Assembly (NCBI RefSeq): GCF_002975275.1
Contig: NZ_PCOQ01000008.1
Span: forward strand, 124,001 to 188,000
Length of the DNA: 64,000 bases
DNA from: Achromobacter sp. MYb9
GTDB lineage: Bacteria; Pseudomonadota; Gammaproteobacteria; Burkholderiales; Burkholderiaceae_B
Direction: 5' to 3'
The notes beneath the pieces are model-generated. The model was given only the letters and a program-made list of their open reading frames with translations, was not told the DNA's origin and did not search any database. This document shows, piece after piece, positions 8,634 to 19,291 of the stretch. Position 1 is the first letter of the stretch, and each line of letters opens with the position of its first letter. The position numbers and the translations under genes were made by a program.

Positions 8634-9535
8634 ACGTCTTCCCGTTCAAGCAGGTGTGCATAGATGTCGTCCAACCCGGGCACCAGGATGTCCAGGTCGG
8701 CGAGGGGCGGCGCCAGGGCGCCGATGCTGCGTATCGCATCGATCTTGTCTTGTTCCAGGCAAGCCAGTTCATAGCGGTGGGCGTCGATGCGGCGCCACGC
8801 GTCCGGCAGCGTCGCGCCCGCCTGCGGATCCTCGAACGTCAGCCGGATGCGGATCGGCAGGCCCGTCGAGCGTCGTAGCGCCGACATCGCGCCGTCGGCG
8901 ATCTTCTTGCCGGCCTTCATGACCAGGATGCGGTCGGCATGCCCGGCCAGCTCCGACAAGGCATGCGTGCTGAGCAGGATGGTGGCGCCGTCGGCGCGCA
9001 GTTCATGGACGATGTCGTAGAACATCAGGCGCGAAGCCGGATCCAGGCCGGTGGTCGGCTCGTCGAACAACAGCACGCGAGGCTGTCCAAGCAGCGCCTG
9101 CGCCAGCGCCAGGCGTTGCCGCATGCCTTTGGAATATCCCCCGACGCGCCGGTGCGCGGCGCCGGCAATGCCGACTTTCTCAAGCAGCCGGGCATTGCCG
9201 CTGAGCGGCTGGCGTTTGAGCCTGGCGTAGAAAGCCAGTGTCTCCGCGCCGGTCATGGACGGGTGCAACGCGACGGTCTCGGGCAGATAGCCGATCTTGC
9301 CGCGCAGGCGCGCAGCGGCCGCGCCATGGGCATCGTGGCCGAACAGCGCGACGCGCCCGTGGGTCGGGCGTATCAGGCCCAGGATCAGTTTGATCAACGT
9401 GCTTTTGCCGGCGCCGTTATGCCCGGCCAGCGCAACGCACTCGCCTTCATGCAATTGCAGGTCCAGGCCGTCGATGGCCCGCAGCCCGCCATAGTGCTTG
9501 CTGACGCAGGCAAGGGTCACAAGATCGGTGTTCAT
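8630..9535 (-). CDS. nosF: NosF, ABC transporter ATP-binding subunit
   Basis: The 301-residue protein has all ABC ATPase motifs: Walker A GHNGAGKST near residue 39, signature YSKGMRQRLALAQALL, Walker B RVLLFDEPTTGLDP, and switch STHALSEL. The C-terminal ~80 residues form the regulatory extension seen in NosF. With NosY and NosD it makes the maturation machine for nitrous oxide reductase. Start ATG overlaps the nosD stop by 4 bp, so expression is coupled. Confidence 0.94.
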   Translation of the reverse strand: MNTDLVTLACVSKHYGGLRAIDGLDLQLHEGECVALAGHNGAGKSTLIKLILGLIRPTHGRVALFGHDAHGAAAARLRGKIGYLPETVALHPSMTGAETLAFYARLKRQPLSGNARLLEKVGIAGAAHRRVGGYSKGMRQRLALAQALLGQPRVLLFDEPTTGLDPASRLMFYDIVHELRADGATILLSTHALSELAGHADRILVMKAGKKIADGAMSALRRSTGLPIRIRLTFEDPQAGATLPDAWRRIDAHRYELACLEQDKIDAIRSIGALAPPLADLDILVPGLDDIYAHLLEREDV

Positions 9536-10830
9536 GGTGCTTCCTTTGGGTTCCCGCCGAGCGCGGACGGAGGATTCATCAGCGGCGCGCTGTCGATGAC
9601 GCCTCCGGGCAGCAGGGCGGGAAATTGCGACTGTGCCCACCGCACGATGGAAATGGCCGGGCTGTTCAGCAAGATGCGCGCGGAGGGCGCGCGCCACAGC
9701 AATTGATCCACGACGTCATTGGGGCGGTAGGCCGTGTCGGCGATGCCATCGCCGTTCAGGTCGAACGCGGTGTTGTCGCTCCAATAGTTGCCGCGGCCGT
9801 CGACGGACCAGTCCAGCGTGCGCGTGCCCACGTACTTGACCTGGTTCCGGTTGTTGACGAACGCATTTCCGGAAATCTGATTGCCCTCGGATCCGGCGGT
9901 GAAATGCACGCCGATGTCGCAATTGGCGAAGCGGTTGTCCAGGAAGGCGTTCTTGTTGGCGTTGTAGATGAACACGCATTTGCCGGCACGGTCGATGGTG
10001 TTTCCCGTGACTTGCGACTGGTTGGCGTAATTCAGCATCAAGCCCTGTTCACGGCTGTCGATCGCCAGATTGTCTTTGACGACCAGCCGGTGCGAATACA
10101 TGATTGCGTAGGCAATGTCGGTGCCCGTCGCGACGTTGCCGCTGACTTCGCTATCGTTGGTGTACATGTAATGGATCGCGTAGCGCAGATCGTGGAACCG
10201 GTTGCCGCTGAACGTGTTCAGCTTGCTGGTGTTCACGAAGATGCCGTCGCGGCCGGCAGAAATATCGTTATCCAGCACGCGTGTGCCGGGCGCGTTCCAA
10301 AGCGTGACGCCGTTGCCCCGTTCGGCGACGCGCAACTCGCGGTTTCCCACGATGCGGTTCTGCTGGACGGTCGCGTCGGAAGGGCCCCAGACGTGCACGC
10401 CAACGAGGTTGTCCAGGATGTCGTTGCGCTCGATCAGCGCGCGGTCTGCCGTGCGGTCCAGGAAAATACCCGCATCCATGTCCGACAGGCTCAGGCCGGA
10501 CAGCGTGACGGTCAGGTTGCGTACCGACACGCCGGGCGCCTTGATCCACAATGTGCGGCCCTGGCGGGTTCCCCGGATGACGGCGGAACGGTCCTCGGGG
10601 CCTTCCAGCGTCAAGGCCTTGTCGATGACGATGCCGCCCGCGTATGTGCCTGGCGCCAGGCTGAGCACGTCGCCTTCCCTGGCGGCCGCGATCACGGCCG
10701 CCAGGTCGGCGCCGGCGCCGACCTGCACGGTGGCCGCGCCAGCGGCGCCGGGCAGGGCAAGCCCAAGGGCTGCCAGCACGGCGCCGGCAGCGCGGCCGAC
10801 GCCCACCGTCAACGTTGCGATGAACGTCAT
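9532..10830 (-). CDS. nosD: NosD, periplasmic parallel beta-helix maturation factor
   Basis: The 432-residue protein has a signal peptide (residues 1-32, ending GAAGA) and then repeated right-handed beta-helix coils of the NosD/CASH type. Examples are RNDILDNLVGVHVWG, TGNTIDRAGKCVFIY and ISGNAFVNNRNQVKYVG. The near C-terminal GNYWSDNTAFDLNGDGIAD motif is characteristic of NosD. It lies in the periplasm and hands Cu(I) to apo-NosZ with NosFY. The ATG chosen starts a normal leader; 5 bp separate it from the nosZ stop. Confidence 0.94.
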   Translation of the reverse strand: MTFIATLTVGVGRAAGAVLAALGLALPGAAGAATVQVGAGADLAAVIAAAREGDVLSLAPGTYAGGIVIDKALTLEGPEDRSAVIRGTRQGRTLWIKAPGVSVRNLTVTLSGLSLSDMDAGIFLDRTADRALIERNDILDNLVGVHVWGPSDATVQQNRIVGNRELRVAERGNGVTLWNAPGTRVLDNDISAGRDGIFVNTSKLNTFSGNRFHDLRYAIHYMYTNDSEVSGNVATGTDIAYAIMYSHRLVVKDNLAIDSREQGLMLNYANQSQVTGNTIDRAGKCVFIYNANKNAFLDNRFANCDIGVHFTAGSEGNQISGNAFVNNRNQVKYVGTRTLDWSVDGRGNYWSDNTAFDLNGDGIADTAYRPNDVVDQLLWRAPSARILLNSPAISIVRWAQSQFPALLPGGVIDSAPLMNPPSALGGNPKEAP

Positions 10831-10835
10831 GGGCG

Positions 10836-12752
10836 TTACGCGGTCTTCTTGGGATGAACGACCATCTGGCCGGACATCTCCATGTGGAGCGCGTGGCAGA
10901 ACCATTGGCAGTAGTACCAGTACACGCCCGGACGGTCCGCGGTGAACGTGACCGACGCGGTTGCCTGAGGCCCCATTTCCATGGCGATGCCGTGGCCTTC
11001 CAGCGTGAAGCCGTGCGTCAGGTCTTCGATCACTTCCATGTTGGTCACCACCACAGTGACCTCGTCGCCCTGGTTGACCTCGAACCGCTTGATGCTGAAC
11101 ATGGGCGCGACCGCCATCATGTACACGCGCACCTTGTTGCCATCGCGCACGATCTTGGCTGCGTCGTCCAGCGAGACGCCGTCTTTCTTGGCCATCTGGC
11201 GCGCGTCGTCCCACATCGGGTCGTCGCGCTTCCAAAGGCTGACGGGATGGACCTTGGACCGGTGCACCAGGCACATGTCGTGCGGCTCGGCAAAGCTCGG
11301 GCCGTCATGGACCAGCTTCATTTCATCGCCGGAAATATCAATGAGCTGGTCGTTCTCGGGCTTGAGCGGGCCAACGTTCAGGAATCGGTCCTTCGAGAAC
11401 TTGTTCAGCGACACCAGCCATTTGCCGTCGGCCTCCCGGGTTTCGCCCATCGTGGAGTGGTTGTGGCCGGGTTGATAGTGCACGTCCAGTTTCTGGATGA
11501 TGGGATCGACTTTTTCGCCCTTGAAGGCGCGCTTGGCTTTGTCGATATTCCACTTGACCATCTGGCTGTCGATGAACAGCGTCGTGTAGGCATTGCCGCG
11601 GCCATCGAAAGCCGTGTGCAGGGGGCCCAGGCCCAGTTGGGGCTCGGCCACCACGCAATCACGCGGCTTGATCTTGTCGTCGAACAGATCGTCCAGCGTG
11701 CGCACGTCCAGCACCGTGACGGTGGGGGACAGCTTGCCGTTGAGCACCAGGTGGATGCCATCGGGCGCGGCGTTGCAGCCGTGCGGAGAATTCGGCACGG
11801 GAATGTAGCGGGTGTATTTGGACCCGTGGCGCCCATCGATCACCGGCACGCCGCCCATGGTCTTGAAATCGCCCTTCTTGACGGCCTCTTCGATGCGCTT
11901 GATGTTGAACACCACCACCCAGTCCTGCTCGTTGGCCGAGGCTTCTTCCACCGTGACGCCCTTCTCCGAGTTGTAGCAGGTGGAAAAGGAATACTTGCCC
12001 TGGTAGTCGGCATCGCCGTTGTCCAGGTTGCCGTCCACCAGCACCTGCCAGGCGACCTTCATGGTGTCGCCATCCAGCGCGGTGTAAATGGCGAAGAAGT
12101 TCTTTTTCGGATCGTCGACGATCTTGCCGTCGTTCGGCAGCGGGATGATGTGCTCGCCATTGGCGAACACATAGCCCGTGCGCGGATAGCGCTGGGGCCG
12201 CAGGCCGTGCACGCCCGACACGTTGGGCAGTTCGGTGATCTTGTCCGTCTTCATGACGTCCAGGCGCACACGCGCGACGCGGTTGTTCGCCTTGTCGTTG
12301 ATGAAGAGATAGCGGCCGTCGTAAGTGCGGTCGGTGAACGACAAGTGCGGGTGGTGGGCATCGCCGTTCAGGAACACGCCGCCCTTGTCCTTCAGGTATT
12401 CGCGGGTTTCCGGGGTCAGGCCTTCGGACAGGATCTTGCGGCTTTCATTCGTGCGGCCCCAGCCGGTGGCGCTGCAGTGGTTGAAAACCGGGATGCGGAC
12501 CAGCTCGCGCATGGACGGCAGGCCCAGCACCCGCACTTCGCCCGATTGGCCGCCAGAGTTGAAGGCATAGTATTCATCCAGTTCGCCGGGGCCGACGTGG
12601 CCAAGGACGGCGCCGGCGCCTGCTTTGGCTTCTTTACCGTGAGCGGTGGACAATTGCGCGCCGCCGACCAGGCCGGCGGCTCCGGTGATGGCGGCGGTTC
12701 CCAGGAAGCTGCGGCGGGTCAAGCCGGCTTTGTCGGGATTCTTGTCGGACAT
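10836..12752 (-). CDS. nosZ: Nitrous-oxide reductase NosZ (clade I, Tat-exported)
   Basis: The 638-residue enzyme reduces N2O to N2 in the periplasm. A Tat signal ([18 protein letters not shown]) marks it as clade I. The seven-bladed propeller carries CuZ ligands in [32 protein letters not shown] and [10 protein letters not shown]. The C-terminal cupredoxin domain has the CuA motif [13 protein letters not shown]. An AAGGAG box lies 7 bp upstream of the ATG. No key copper ligand appears to be missing, so the enzyme should be active. Confidence 0.97.
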   Translation of the reverse strand: MSDKNPDKAGLTRRSFLGTAAITGAAGLVGGAQLSTAHGKEAKAGAGAVLGHVGPGELDEYYAFNSGGQSGEVRVLGLPSMRELVRIPVFNHCSATGWGRTNESRKILSEGLTPETREYLKDKGGVFLNGDAHHPHLSFTDRTYDGRYLFINDKANNRVARVRLDVMKTDKITELPNVSGVHGLRPQRYPRTGYVFANGEHIIPLPNDGKIVDDPKKNFFAIYTALDGDTMKVAWQVLVDGNLDNGDADYQGKYSFSTCYNSEKGVTVEEASANEQDWVVVFNIKRIEEAVKKGDFKTMGGVPVIDGRHGSKYTRYIPVPNSPHGCNAAPDGIHLVLNGKLSPTVTVLDVRTLDDLFDDKIKPRDCVVAEPQLGLGPLHTAFDGRGNAYTTLFIDSQMVKWNIDKAKRAFKGEKVDPIIQKLDVHYQPGHNHSTMGETREADGKWLVSLNKFSKDRFLNVGPLKPENDQLIDISGDEMKLVHDGPSFAEPHDMCLVHRSKVHPVSLWKRDDPMWDDARQMAKKDGVSLDDAAKIVRDGNKVRVYMMAVAPMFSIKRFEVNQGDEVTVVVTNMEVIEDLTHGFTLEGHGIAMEMGPQATASVTFTADRPGVYWYYCQWFCHALHMEMSGQMVVHPKKTA

Positions 12753-12805
12753 GGATAACTCCTTGATAGGGACGGCGCTTGGCGCCGCAGTGCGAAAACG
12801 GAGGA

Positions 12806-15070
12806 TCAGAGTTCGGATGGCGCCGGGCTGGCCGGCGCGTTGGGGTTCGGTGCGCGGTGCATGACGATCTCGTGCTCGACGGGGCCGGTGTCCGGCGCGC
12901 GGCGGCGTTCGCGTTTGTTGCGCTTCTGGATCAGGTGCGGGCATTTCTGCTCGTGGTGGTAGAGCATCTGGCAGTGCAGGCACTGGATGCACTCGTTCGG
13001 ATTGATTTCGCCGGTGGGTTCAATCGCTTGCACCGGGCATTCGTGGTTGCAGCGTTGGCAGGGGTTGCCGCATTCGCGGTAGCGGCGCAGCCAGTCGAAG
13101 ATGCGTAGCCGGGCAGGGATGGCCAGCGCGGCCCCCAACGGACAGAGGTAACGGCAGAAAAAGCGTTCCACGAACAGGCCGGCGGCCAGCAGCGCTACCG
13201 CGAACGCCACGAACGGCCAGTAGCGCATGAAGCGCAGGATGATCGCGGTCTTGAACGGTTCAACCTCGGCAAGCTGCTCGGCGACGGCCAGGTCGTAGAG
13301 CGAGAAGCCGAACAGAAGAAGGAAAATCACATACTTCAGCGTCGACAGGCGCTGGTGCACGCCGTGGCGGAGCGTGATCTGGCGCACTCCCAGGCGTTTG
13401 GCGATGCGGTTGGAGAGCTCTTGCAGGGCGCCGAATGGGCACAGCCACCCGCAAAACGCCCCGCGGTTCCAGAAAACCATGGAGATCGCCGTGGCGCACC
13501 ACAGGATGAAGACCAGCGGATCCATCAGGAAGTATTCCCAGCGGAAGTCGGTTCGCAGCGCTGAAAAGAACGTCAGCACATTGACGATGGATAGCTGGGC
13601 CTGGCCATACCAGCCGATCCAGAACAGCGCGAACGCCAGGAACGCCAGACGCAGGCGGTCATGCATCAGCGGCCGGCTTGCCAACTGGTCCTGGAAGAAG
13701 AAGATGCCGACCAGCACCACGAGCGCCACCGCCAGGATGGCCACCTGGCCTAGCTTGCCCTGCCAGATCTGCTTCCACAGTGCGGGCGCGGCAGGGTCTT
13801 CGGGGGGCTGGGCGGCCTGCGCGGGCGGGCTGGCAGGCGTTTGCTGCGGGGCCACGGGCTGCGCACTGGCCTGCGTATACCGCCCGGGCAGGTCGTAGGG
13901 CAGGTCGAAGGTAACGAAGGCTTTGTCGGACACGCTCAGCACGCGCTGCACCATCAGTTGCAGGCGCCAGGGCTTCACGGGGTCCAGCGACGCGTCTTCC
14001 GGCACGACGAACAGCGCCACTTCCCGCAGCGCGGGCGAGCCCTGCGCCGCGATGTCGGCCAGTCTTTGATGGTTGCGGTCGCGGAAGCGGAAGCTGCTTT
14101 CGTCCTGGATGATCTCGATGCGGTCGAAGATGCCGCCGCGCACATAGCCCGAGCCCTTGAATGAATAGGCGCCTTCGCCCGCCACCAGAATTGCCTGCTG
14201 TCCTGGCTTGAGCCGTTCTTTCAGACGCTGCCATTCCGTGTCGCCAAGCAGGCTGCGGCCGATGCCCGGCACGCTGGCCAGCGCCACGTACAGGTCGATG
14301 AACGTATCGTCCTGCGCGGCTTCCTGCCCGTGACGGGCCGCGTCTTGCCGGCCCGACTGGCGGAACGCCAGATCCACGTCTTCAGGCGACAGGCGCAGGC
14401 GCCTGACCGCGCCGGCCTCAAGCAGGGACTGCCACGACTCCACGGTGTCCCGGGCCTCGTCCACATGACGCACGGGCGGGGCGGCGGCCGCGGGCTGGGC
14501 TGCGGCAGTCTTGTCGACGCCGTAGGCGCGCGCCACCAGGATGGCGGACCGCGTGATGCTGTCGCCGATCACCATGAGCGTGACCGTGGCGCCACTGACG
14601 ATGTCCACGGGCGGCGGCGCGCCGTGGCGGGGCGGGCTGTCCAGGAAATTCAGGCCCACATAGCCCTGGATGAAATGGTCCACCTTAGATTGAGGGATGC
14701 CGATCAGCACGATGGGCTCGTGGTGTTCGACGAGCTTTGCGCCGACGATGCGGCCGTTGTCCGCCAGGCCCACCAGCACATCGATCGGTTTGCTGGAATA
14801 ACCCCGGGTGTTGACGACGTCGGAAGTCAGATAGATCCGGCCAAGCGCCTGGTCGCCGGCGTAGGCCCGGACGGTCATCGGCTTGCCTTCAGGCGCGCCG
14901 ATCCGGTCGGCGCCGGGGAAGATCTCGGCAATCGGCGTTGCACCCAGGAAATCAGGTAACCGCTGTGCCTGTGCGGCGGTTCCAAGCAATGCGCAACTCA
15001 GCAGCAAGGAAATGAAGAGGGCCCAGATGAAATGGGGATTTCCGTGATGTGCTGCCGTACTGCCGCGCAT
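12806..15070 (-). CDS. nosR: NosR, membrane flavo-iron-sulfur protein for N2O reduction
   Basis: The 754-residue protein has a signal/TM segment at the N-terminus and a periplasmic FMN-binding domain. [14 protein letters not shown] carries the Ser/Thr to which FMN is bound. TM helices follow from about residue 460, with two NapH-like motifs, CGWLCP and CRYLCP. Two 4Fe-4S clusters at the C-terminus are in [13 protein letters not shown] and CIQCLHCQ-x9-CP. NosR is needed for nosZ expression or electron supply. As first gene of the cluster it lies next to the FNR-like dyad. The ATG is preceded by AAGAAGAG. Confidence 0.95.
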   Translation of the reverse strand: MRGSTAAHHGNPHFIWALFISLLLSCALLGTAAQAQRLPDFLGATPIAEIFPGADRIGAPEGKPMTVRAYAGDQALGRIYLTSDVVNTRGYSSKPIDVLVGLADNGRIVGAKLVEHHEPIVLIGIPQSKVDHFIQGYVGLNFLDSPPRHGAPPPVDIVSGATVTLMVIGDSITRSAILVARAYGVDKTAAAQPAAAAPPVRHVDEARDTVESWQSLLEAGAVRRLRLSPEDVDLAFRQSGRQDAARHGQEAAQDDTFIDLYVALASVPGIGRSLLGDTEWQRLKERLKPGQQAILVAGEGAYSFKGSGYVRGGIFDRIEIIQDESSFRFRDRNHQRLADIAAQGSPALREVALFVVPEDASLDPVKPWRLQLMVQRVLSVSDKAFVTFDLPYDLPGRYTQASAQPVAPQQTPASPPAQAAQPPEDPAAPALWKQIWQGKLGQVAILAVALVVLVGIFFFQDQLASRPLMHDRLRLAFLAFALFWIGWYGQAQLSIVNVLTFFSALRTDFRWEYFLMDPLVFILWCATAISMVFWNRGAFCGWLCPFGALQELSNRIAKRLGVRQITLRHGVHQRLSTLKYVIFLLLFGFSLYDLAVAEQLAEVEPFKTAIILRFMRYWPFVAFAVALLAAGLFVERFFCRYLCPLGAALAIPARLRIFDWLRRYRECGNPCQRCNHECPVQAIEPTGEINPNECIQCLHCQMLYHHEQKCPHLIQKRNKRERRRAPDTGPVEHEIVMHRAPNPNAPASPAPSEL

Positions 15071-15211
15071 GCTTTGACTCTTCTTGGTGTGGGTCTGTAG
15101 CCATCCTACGAATCGCCGCGCCGCATCAGGTTGCGGTTTGTCAAAGTCGCATGCGTCCTGCGCAATACCCTTATGGACCGTAGGGATGTATGCGGTTATT
15201 GGCGGTCGGGA

Positions 15212-15225
15212 TTGATGCGCGTCAA
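15212..15225. promoter_or_regulatory. FNR/Dnr-type regulator binding site between nosR and azurin genes
   Basis: TTGATGCGCGTCAA is a near-perfect match to the TTGAT-N4-ATCAA dyad recognised by FNR/CRP-family regulators such as Anr, Dnr and NnrR. It lies about 100 bp before the azurin start and about 140 bp before nosR. One regulator could thus switch on both the reductase operon and an electron donor when oxygen is low or nitric oxide is present. The regulator gene is not in the window. Confidence 0.72.
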
Positions 15226-15325
15226 TTGGGCGGCGGAAGCTCGGGCATAGACTTCTGCGCGGCGGCGGCCTTGCGGACAGATACCGCAATCGCGCAGTCA
15301 GACCGCCCAGTCACCGGAGAATTTC

Positions 15326-15775
15326 ATGCTTGCAAAGACCACCCTGGCCCTTCTGCTATCCACCACCGCCTTGCCGGTGCTTGCCGCGCAATGCGAGGCC
15401 ACTGTCGAAAGCAATGACGCCATGCAGTACAACGTCAAGGAAATCGTCGTCGACAAAAGCTGCAAGCAGTTCACCTTGCATCTCAAGCACGTGGGCAAGA
15501 TGCCGAAGGTCGCCATGGGCCATAACCTGGTGCTGACCAAGGACGCGGACAAGCAAGCCGTAGCCACCGAGGGCGTTGGCGCGGGCCTGGCGCAAGACTA
15601 TGTCAAGCCGGCCGACCCCCGGGTCATCGCCCACACCAAAGTCATCGGCGGCGGCGAATCCGATTCCGTGACCTTCGACGTGTCGAAGATCGCGGCGGGC
15701 CAGGACTACGCCTATTTCTGCTCTTTCCCCGGGCATTGGGCCATGATGAAGGGCACGCTGAAGCTGGGCGGCTGA
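15326..15775 (+). CDS. azu: Azurin, periplasmic blue copper protein
   Basis: The 149-residue precursor has a 20-residue signal peptide (ending VLA before [16 protein letters not shown]). The mature 129 residues hold the type 1 copper ligands: His in MGHNLV and Cys, His and Met in [13 protein letters not shown]. The disulfide pair is Cys3/Cys26 equivalents (QCEA, KSCKQF). It shuttles electrons to periplasmic reductases. GGAGA precedes the ATG. Divergence from nosR and the shared FNR-like dyad suggest it supplies electrons during denitrification. Confidence 0.96.
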   Translation: MLAKTTLALLLSTTALPVLAAQCEATVESNDAMQYNVKEIVVDKSCKQFTLHLKHVGKMPKVAMGHNLVLTKDADKQAVATEGVGAGLAQDYVKPADPRVIAHTKVIGGGESDSVTFDVSKIAAGQDYAYFCSFPGHWAMMKGTLKLGG

Positions 15776-15800
15776 TTTTTCCGCTGCGGATCGACGGCTG

Positions 15801-15828
15801 AAAGCTGGCGCGCGCGCCAGCTTTTTTT
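15801..15828 (+). terminator. Terminator of the azurin gene
   Basis: AAAGCTGGCG-cgcg-CGCCAGCTTT followed by Ts: a strong intrinsic terminator 25 bp after the azurin stop. Confidence 0.9.
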
Positions 15829-15965
15829 CTGCCCGGAATCCGGCTCGCCCCGCTTTTCAGGGGGTTGAACACCAGTGGCCATCAGGCATACGGACGAGGC
15901 GTGTCACCGGCGTGTCACGGCATTTCCATGTACGATTACCGGTCGTGTAACTTCTGGAGCTCCTG

Positions 15966-17552
15966 ATGGAGTGGCTGCTAGACCCCGCTGCGTGGGTCGG
16001 CTTGCTTACCTTGGTGGTCCTTGAGATCGTCCTGGGCATTGATAACCTGATTTTCATCGCCATCCTGGCGGACAAATTGCCCCCCGCGCAGCGTGACCGC
16101 GCGCGCATCATGGGGTTGAGCCTGGCCCTCATCATGCGGCTTGGCCTCTTGTCCGTCATGTCGTGGCTGGTCACCTTGACCACGCCCTTGTTCTCGGTCG
16201 GTCCACTGTCGCCCTCGGGGCGAGACCTGATCCTGATGGTAGGCGGCCTGTTTCTGCTGTTCAAAGGCACGATGGAACTGCACGAACGCCTGGAAGGCGG
16301 GCAGCACGTCGGCGCGTCCGGGCCGCGCGTCTACGCCAGCTTCTGGGTCATCGTGACGCAGATCGTGGTGCTGGACGCGGTGTTCTCGCTGGACTCCGTG
16401 ATCACCGCCGTGGGCATGGTCGACCACCTGGCCATCATGATGATTGCCGTCGTCATCGCCATCGGCATCATGCTGCTGGCCTCCAAGCCGTTGACGCGCT
16501 TCGTCAACGCGCACCCGACCGTGGTCGTCCTGTGCCTGGGCTTCCTGCTGATGATCGGCTTTTCGTTGCTGGCCGAGGCCTTTGGCTTCAAGGTGCCCAA
16601 GGGCTACCTGTACGCCGCGATCGGCTTCTCGGTGGCCATCGAAGCGCTTAACCAGGTGGCGCGCCGCAACCTGCTGAAGCTGGACGCCCGCCGCCCGATG
16701 CGCGAACGCACGGCGTCCGCGGTGCTGCGCATGCTGGGCAAGCGCCCGCCCGCCAGCGACGAGCCCGACCTGCCCAATGCCGACGGCCCGGCCATGCCGG
16801 CCTTCGGCGTCGAAGAGCGCAACATGGTCAGCGGGGTGCTGACGCTGGCCGAACGGTCCATTCGGTCGATCATGACGCCGCGCACGGACGTGTCCTGGAT
16901 CAATATCGACGATGACCCCGAACTGATCCGCCGCCAACTGACCGAGGCCCCCCACAGCTTCTTCCCGGTTTGCCGCGGTTCGCTGGACGAGGTGCTGGGC
17001 ATTGCGCGCGCCAAAGACCTGGTGGCTGACCTGATCACCGAAGGCCGGGTGCGCCGCAACCGCCTGCGCGACCCCATCATCGTGCACGAGGCCATCGGCA
17101 TCCTGCGCCTGATGGATACCTTGAAACGGTCGCGTGGCCAGTTGGTGCTGGTGGCCGACGAGTTCGGCGCCATCGAAGGGCTGGTCACGCCCATCGACGT
17201 GTTCGAGGCCATCGCCGGGGAATTCCCCGACGAAGACGAACTGCCCGACATCGTGGCCGACGGCGACAATACCTGGAAGATCGACGGGGCCGCCGATCTG
17301 CACCATGTTGAACAGGTGCTGGAAACCGAAGGCCTGGTCGACGAAGCCCAGGACTTTTCCACCCTGGCGGGCTATCTGCTGTCGCGCTTCGGGCATCTGC
17401 CCAAGCCGGGAGACGCCTGCGAACACGAAATCCATCACCAGCGCTTCCGCTTTGAAGTCCTGGAAATGGACGGCCGCCGGATCGCGCTGGTGCGCGTCGA
17501 AAGGCGGCCCCCGGAAATGCTCTCCGATGAAGCATCGCTTGCCAACGATTAA
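15966..17552 (+). CDS. TerC-family membrane protein with CBS pair and CorC/HlyC domain
   Basis: The 528-residue protein starts with a TerC domain of about seven TM helices ([20 protein letters not shown] carries the TerC acidic motif). A CBS pair follows ([16 protein letters not shown] and [18 protein letters not shown]), and then a transporter-associated CorC/HlyC domain near residues 430-515. This layout equals E. coli YegH/YoaE. TerC proteins move metal ions, probably Mn2+, out of the cytosol. TGGAG lies just before the ATG. It is followed closely by uppP, so the two could share a transcript. Confidence 0.9.
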   Translation: MEWLLDPAAWVGLLTLVVLEIVLGIDNLIFIAILADKLPPAQRDRARIMGLSLALIMRLGLLSVMSWLVTLTTPLFSVGPLSPSGRDLILMVGGLFLLFKGTMELHERLEGGQHVGASGPRVYASFWVIVTQIVVLDAVFSLDSVITAVGMVDHLAIMMIAVVIAIGIMLLASKPLTRFVNAHPTVVVLCLGFLLMIGFSLLAEAFGFKVPKGYLYAAIGFSVAIEALNQVARRNLLKLDARRPMRERTASAVLRMLGKRPPASDEPDLPNADGPAMPAFGVEERNMVSGVLTLAERSIRSIMTPRTDVSWINIDDDPELIRRQLTEAPHSFFPVCRGSLDEVLGIARAKDLVADLITEGRVRRNRLRDPIIVHEAIGILRLMDTLKRSRGQLVLVADEFGAIEGLVTPIDVFEAIAGEFPDEDELPDIVADGDNTWKIDGAADLHHVEQVLETEGLVDEAQDFSTLAGYLLSRFGHLPKPGDACEHEIHHQRFRFEVLEMDGRRIALVRVERRPPEMLSDEASLAND

Positions 17553-17570
17553 CCGGAAATCCTACCTATC

Positions 17571-18434
17571 GTGACTGAAAACGCGCTCTATCTGGTCAAG
17601 GCTTTCATCCTTGGCATTCTTGAAGGCCTGACGGAATTCATCCCGGTATCCAGCACCGGCCACCTTATCCTGGTGGGCGACTGGATCAATTTCCAATCCG
17701 GCGACGGAAAAGTGTTCGAGGTGGTGATCCAGCTGGGTTCCATCCTGGCCGTGATGTGGGTATTCCGCGCGCGGCTGCTCAAGCTGATCCGCGGCGCCCT
17801 GACGGGGGTGCCCAGCGAGGTCGCCTTCGCCCGCAACCTGATCATCGCCTTCCTGCCCGCCGCCGTCATCGGCGCGATTTTCATCAAGGCGATCAAGTCG
17901 GTGTTCTACCACCCCGGCGTGGTCGTGGTGACGCTGGTGGTGGGCGGCCTGATCATGCTGTACGTCGAGCGCAAAACGCACCATACCCCGGGCGACGTGC
18001 CGGGGGCGGCCGACGATACGGCGTCCGACGAGCGCGCCTCGGCGCATACGCTGGAGCAGATCACCTGGAAGCAGGCGCTGGGCGTGGGCGTGGCCCAGTG
18101 CTTCGCCATGATCCCCGGCACGTCGCGTTCGGGCGCCACGATCATTGGCGGCATGATCGCCGGCATCCAGCGCAAGACGGCGACCGAGTTCTCGTTCTTC
18201 CTGGCCATGCCCACGATGCTGGGCGCGGCCGTGTTCGACATGTACAAGAACTTCGGCATGCTGACCCAGCACGACCTGTCCGGCATCGCCGTGGGTTTCA
18301 TCGCCGCGTTCCTCAGCGCGATGGTGGTGGTGCGGGCGGTGCTGCGCTTCGTGGCCAACCACACCTACCGCGTGTTTGCCTGGTACCGCATCGTGTTCGG
18401 CGCGGTCGTGGCCGCCTGGGTCTTCACCCGCTAA
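17571..18434 (+). CDS. uppP: Undecaprenyl-diphosphatase UppP (BacA)
   Basis: The 287-residue polytopic membrane enzyme has the two signature motifs: ILGILEGLTEFIPVSSTGHL near residues 13-32 and MIPGTSRSGATI near 180-191. It dephosphorylates undecaprenyl diphosphate to recycle the lipid carrier for cell-wall synthesis. The start is GTG, chosen because the N-terminal helix then begins as in the family. A run of polar residues near 140-160 fills a cytosolic loop. It ends at a strong terminator. Confidence 0.94.
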   Translation: MTENALYLVKAFILGILEGLTEFIPVSSTGHLILVGDWINFQSGDGKVFEVVIQLGSILAVMWVFRARLLKLIRGALTGVPSEVAFARNLIIAFLPAAVIGAIFIKAIKSVFYHPGVVVVTLVVGGLIMLYVERKTHHTPGDVPGAADDTASDERASAHTLEQITWKQALGVGVAQCFAMIPGTSRSGATIIGGMIAGIQRKTATEFSFFLAMPTMLGAAVFDMYKNFGMLTQHDLSGIAVGFIAAFLSAMVVVRAVLRFVANHTYRVFAWYRIVFGAVVAAWVFTR

Positions 18435-18456
18435 GCCTTGCGGCGGCGGGACAAAA

Positions 18457-18489
18457 AAAGGGCCTCGCCGTGTTTGCGAGGCCCTTTTT
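18457..18489. terminator. Bidirectional terminator between uppP and lpxH
   Basis: GGGCCTCGC pairs with GCGAGGCCC around a 7-base loop, with an A-run to the left and a T-run to the right. Confidence 0.88.
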
Positions 18490-18517
18490 CTTGTGCGCGT
18501 TGGCGGTGGCGCGGGGG

Positions 18518-19291
18518 TTACGCTTCCGCTTCCAGATCGTAGAACTCCAGGCCGTCGCGGTCGATGACCAGCCAGCCGCCCCGGGCGGGCGACACGTGGT
18601 CGAAGTCCCAGTCGGGCAGTACCCAGCGCTCGCATTTCTTGCCGTCGACTTCCAGCACGTGGCGGGCGGGGCGATGCGTGTGGCCATGCACCAGCACGCG
18701 CACGCCCGTCTCGCGGAAGATGGCGTCGACGGCGGCGCCGTTGACGTCCATGATCTCCATGGACTTCGTTTGGTTGGCCGCCTGGCTTTCGCCACGGGCC
18801 TGTTGTGCCATCGCCAGGCGTTCGGGAATGGTCTTGCCCAGGAACTCGGCCTGCCATCGCGGGTCGCGGACCATCTTGCGGAACTGCTGATACGCGGCGT
18901 CGTCCGTACAGAACTCGTCGCCATGGGTCAGCAGCACCTGGCCGAAATCCGTTTCCAGCAGGGCCGGTTCGGGCAGCAGTTTGGCGCCCACGGTGTTGGC
19001 CAGTTCTTCCCCGATCAGGAAGTCGCGGTTGCCGCGGCCCAGCCACACCGGGATGCGCCCGGCGGTTTCCCGCAGCGCCGACAGCACCGTGGACAGCCAC
19101 GGTGGTGCGGCGCGGATCACGTCGTCGCCAATCCAGGCATCGAAGATGTCGCCCGGCAGCAGCAGCGCGGCAGCGTCTTCTTGCGCGGCTTGCAGAAAGG
19201 CCAGGAAGGCCTCGGAGGTAGCCGGCGTTGCCGGCCCCAGATGCAAGTCGGATGCCAGCCAGATCGGTCCGGACAAGGCAATCTTATTCAA
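18518..19291 (-). CDS. lpxH: UDP-2,3-diacylglucosamine diphosphatase LpxH
   Basis: The 257-residue metallophosphoesterase hydrolyses UDP-2,3-diacylglucosamine to lipid X, the fourth step of lipid A synthesis, at the inner membrane. The di-manganese motifs are all present: [37 protein letters not shown] and VHGHTHRPA. An insertion with basic residues near 120-160 forms the lipid-binding cap. The first 8 bp overlap the upstream cyclophilin gene, so translation is likely coupled. Confidence 0.93.
   Translation of the reverse strand: MNKIALSGPIWLASDLHLGPATPATSEAFLAFLQAAQEDAAALLLPGDIFDAWIGDDVIRAAPPWLSTVLSALRETAGRIPVWLGRGNRDFLIGEELANTVGAKLLPEPALLETDFGQVLLTHGDEFCTDDAAYQQFRKMVRDPRWQAEFLGKTIPERLAMAQQARGESQAANQTKSMEIMDVNGAAVDAIFRETGVRVLVHGHTHRPARHVLEVDGKKCERWVLPDWDFDHVSPARGGWLVIDRDGLEFYDLEAEA

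Noticed and set aside
10854-12758. 634-codon plus-strand frame opposite nosZ
   Set aside because: The minus-strand frame is an unmistakable nitrous-oxide reductase; the antisense product has no recognised motif.
15978-17438. 486-codon minus-strand frame opposite the TerC gene
   Set aside because: His/Gln-rich antisense product; the plus-strand protein has all TerC, CBS and CorC motifs.
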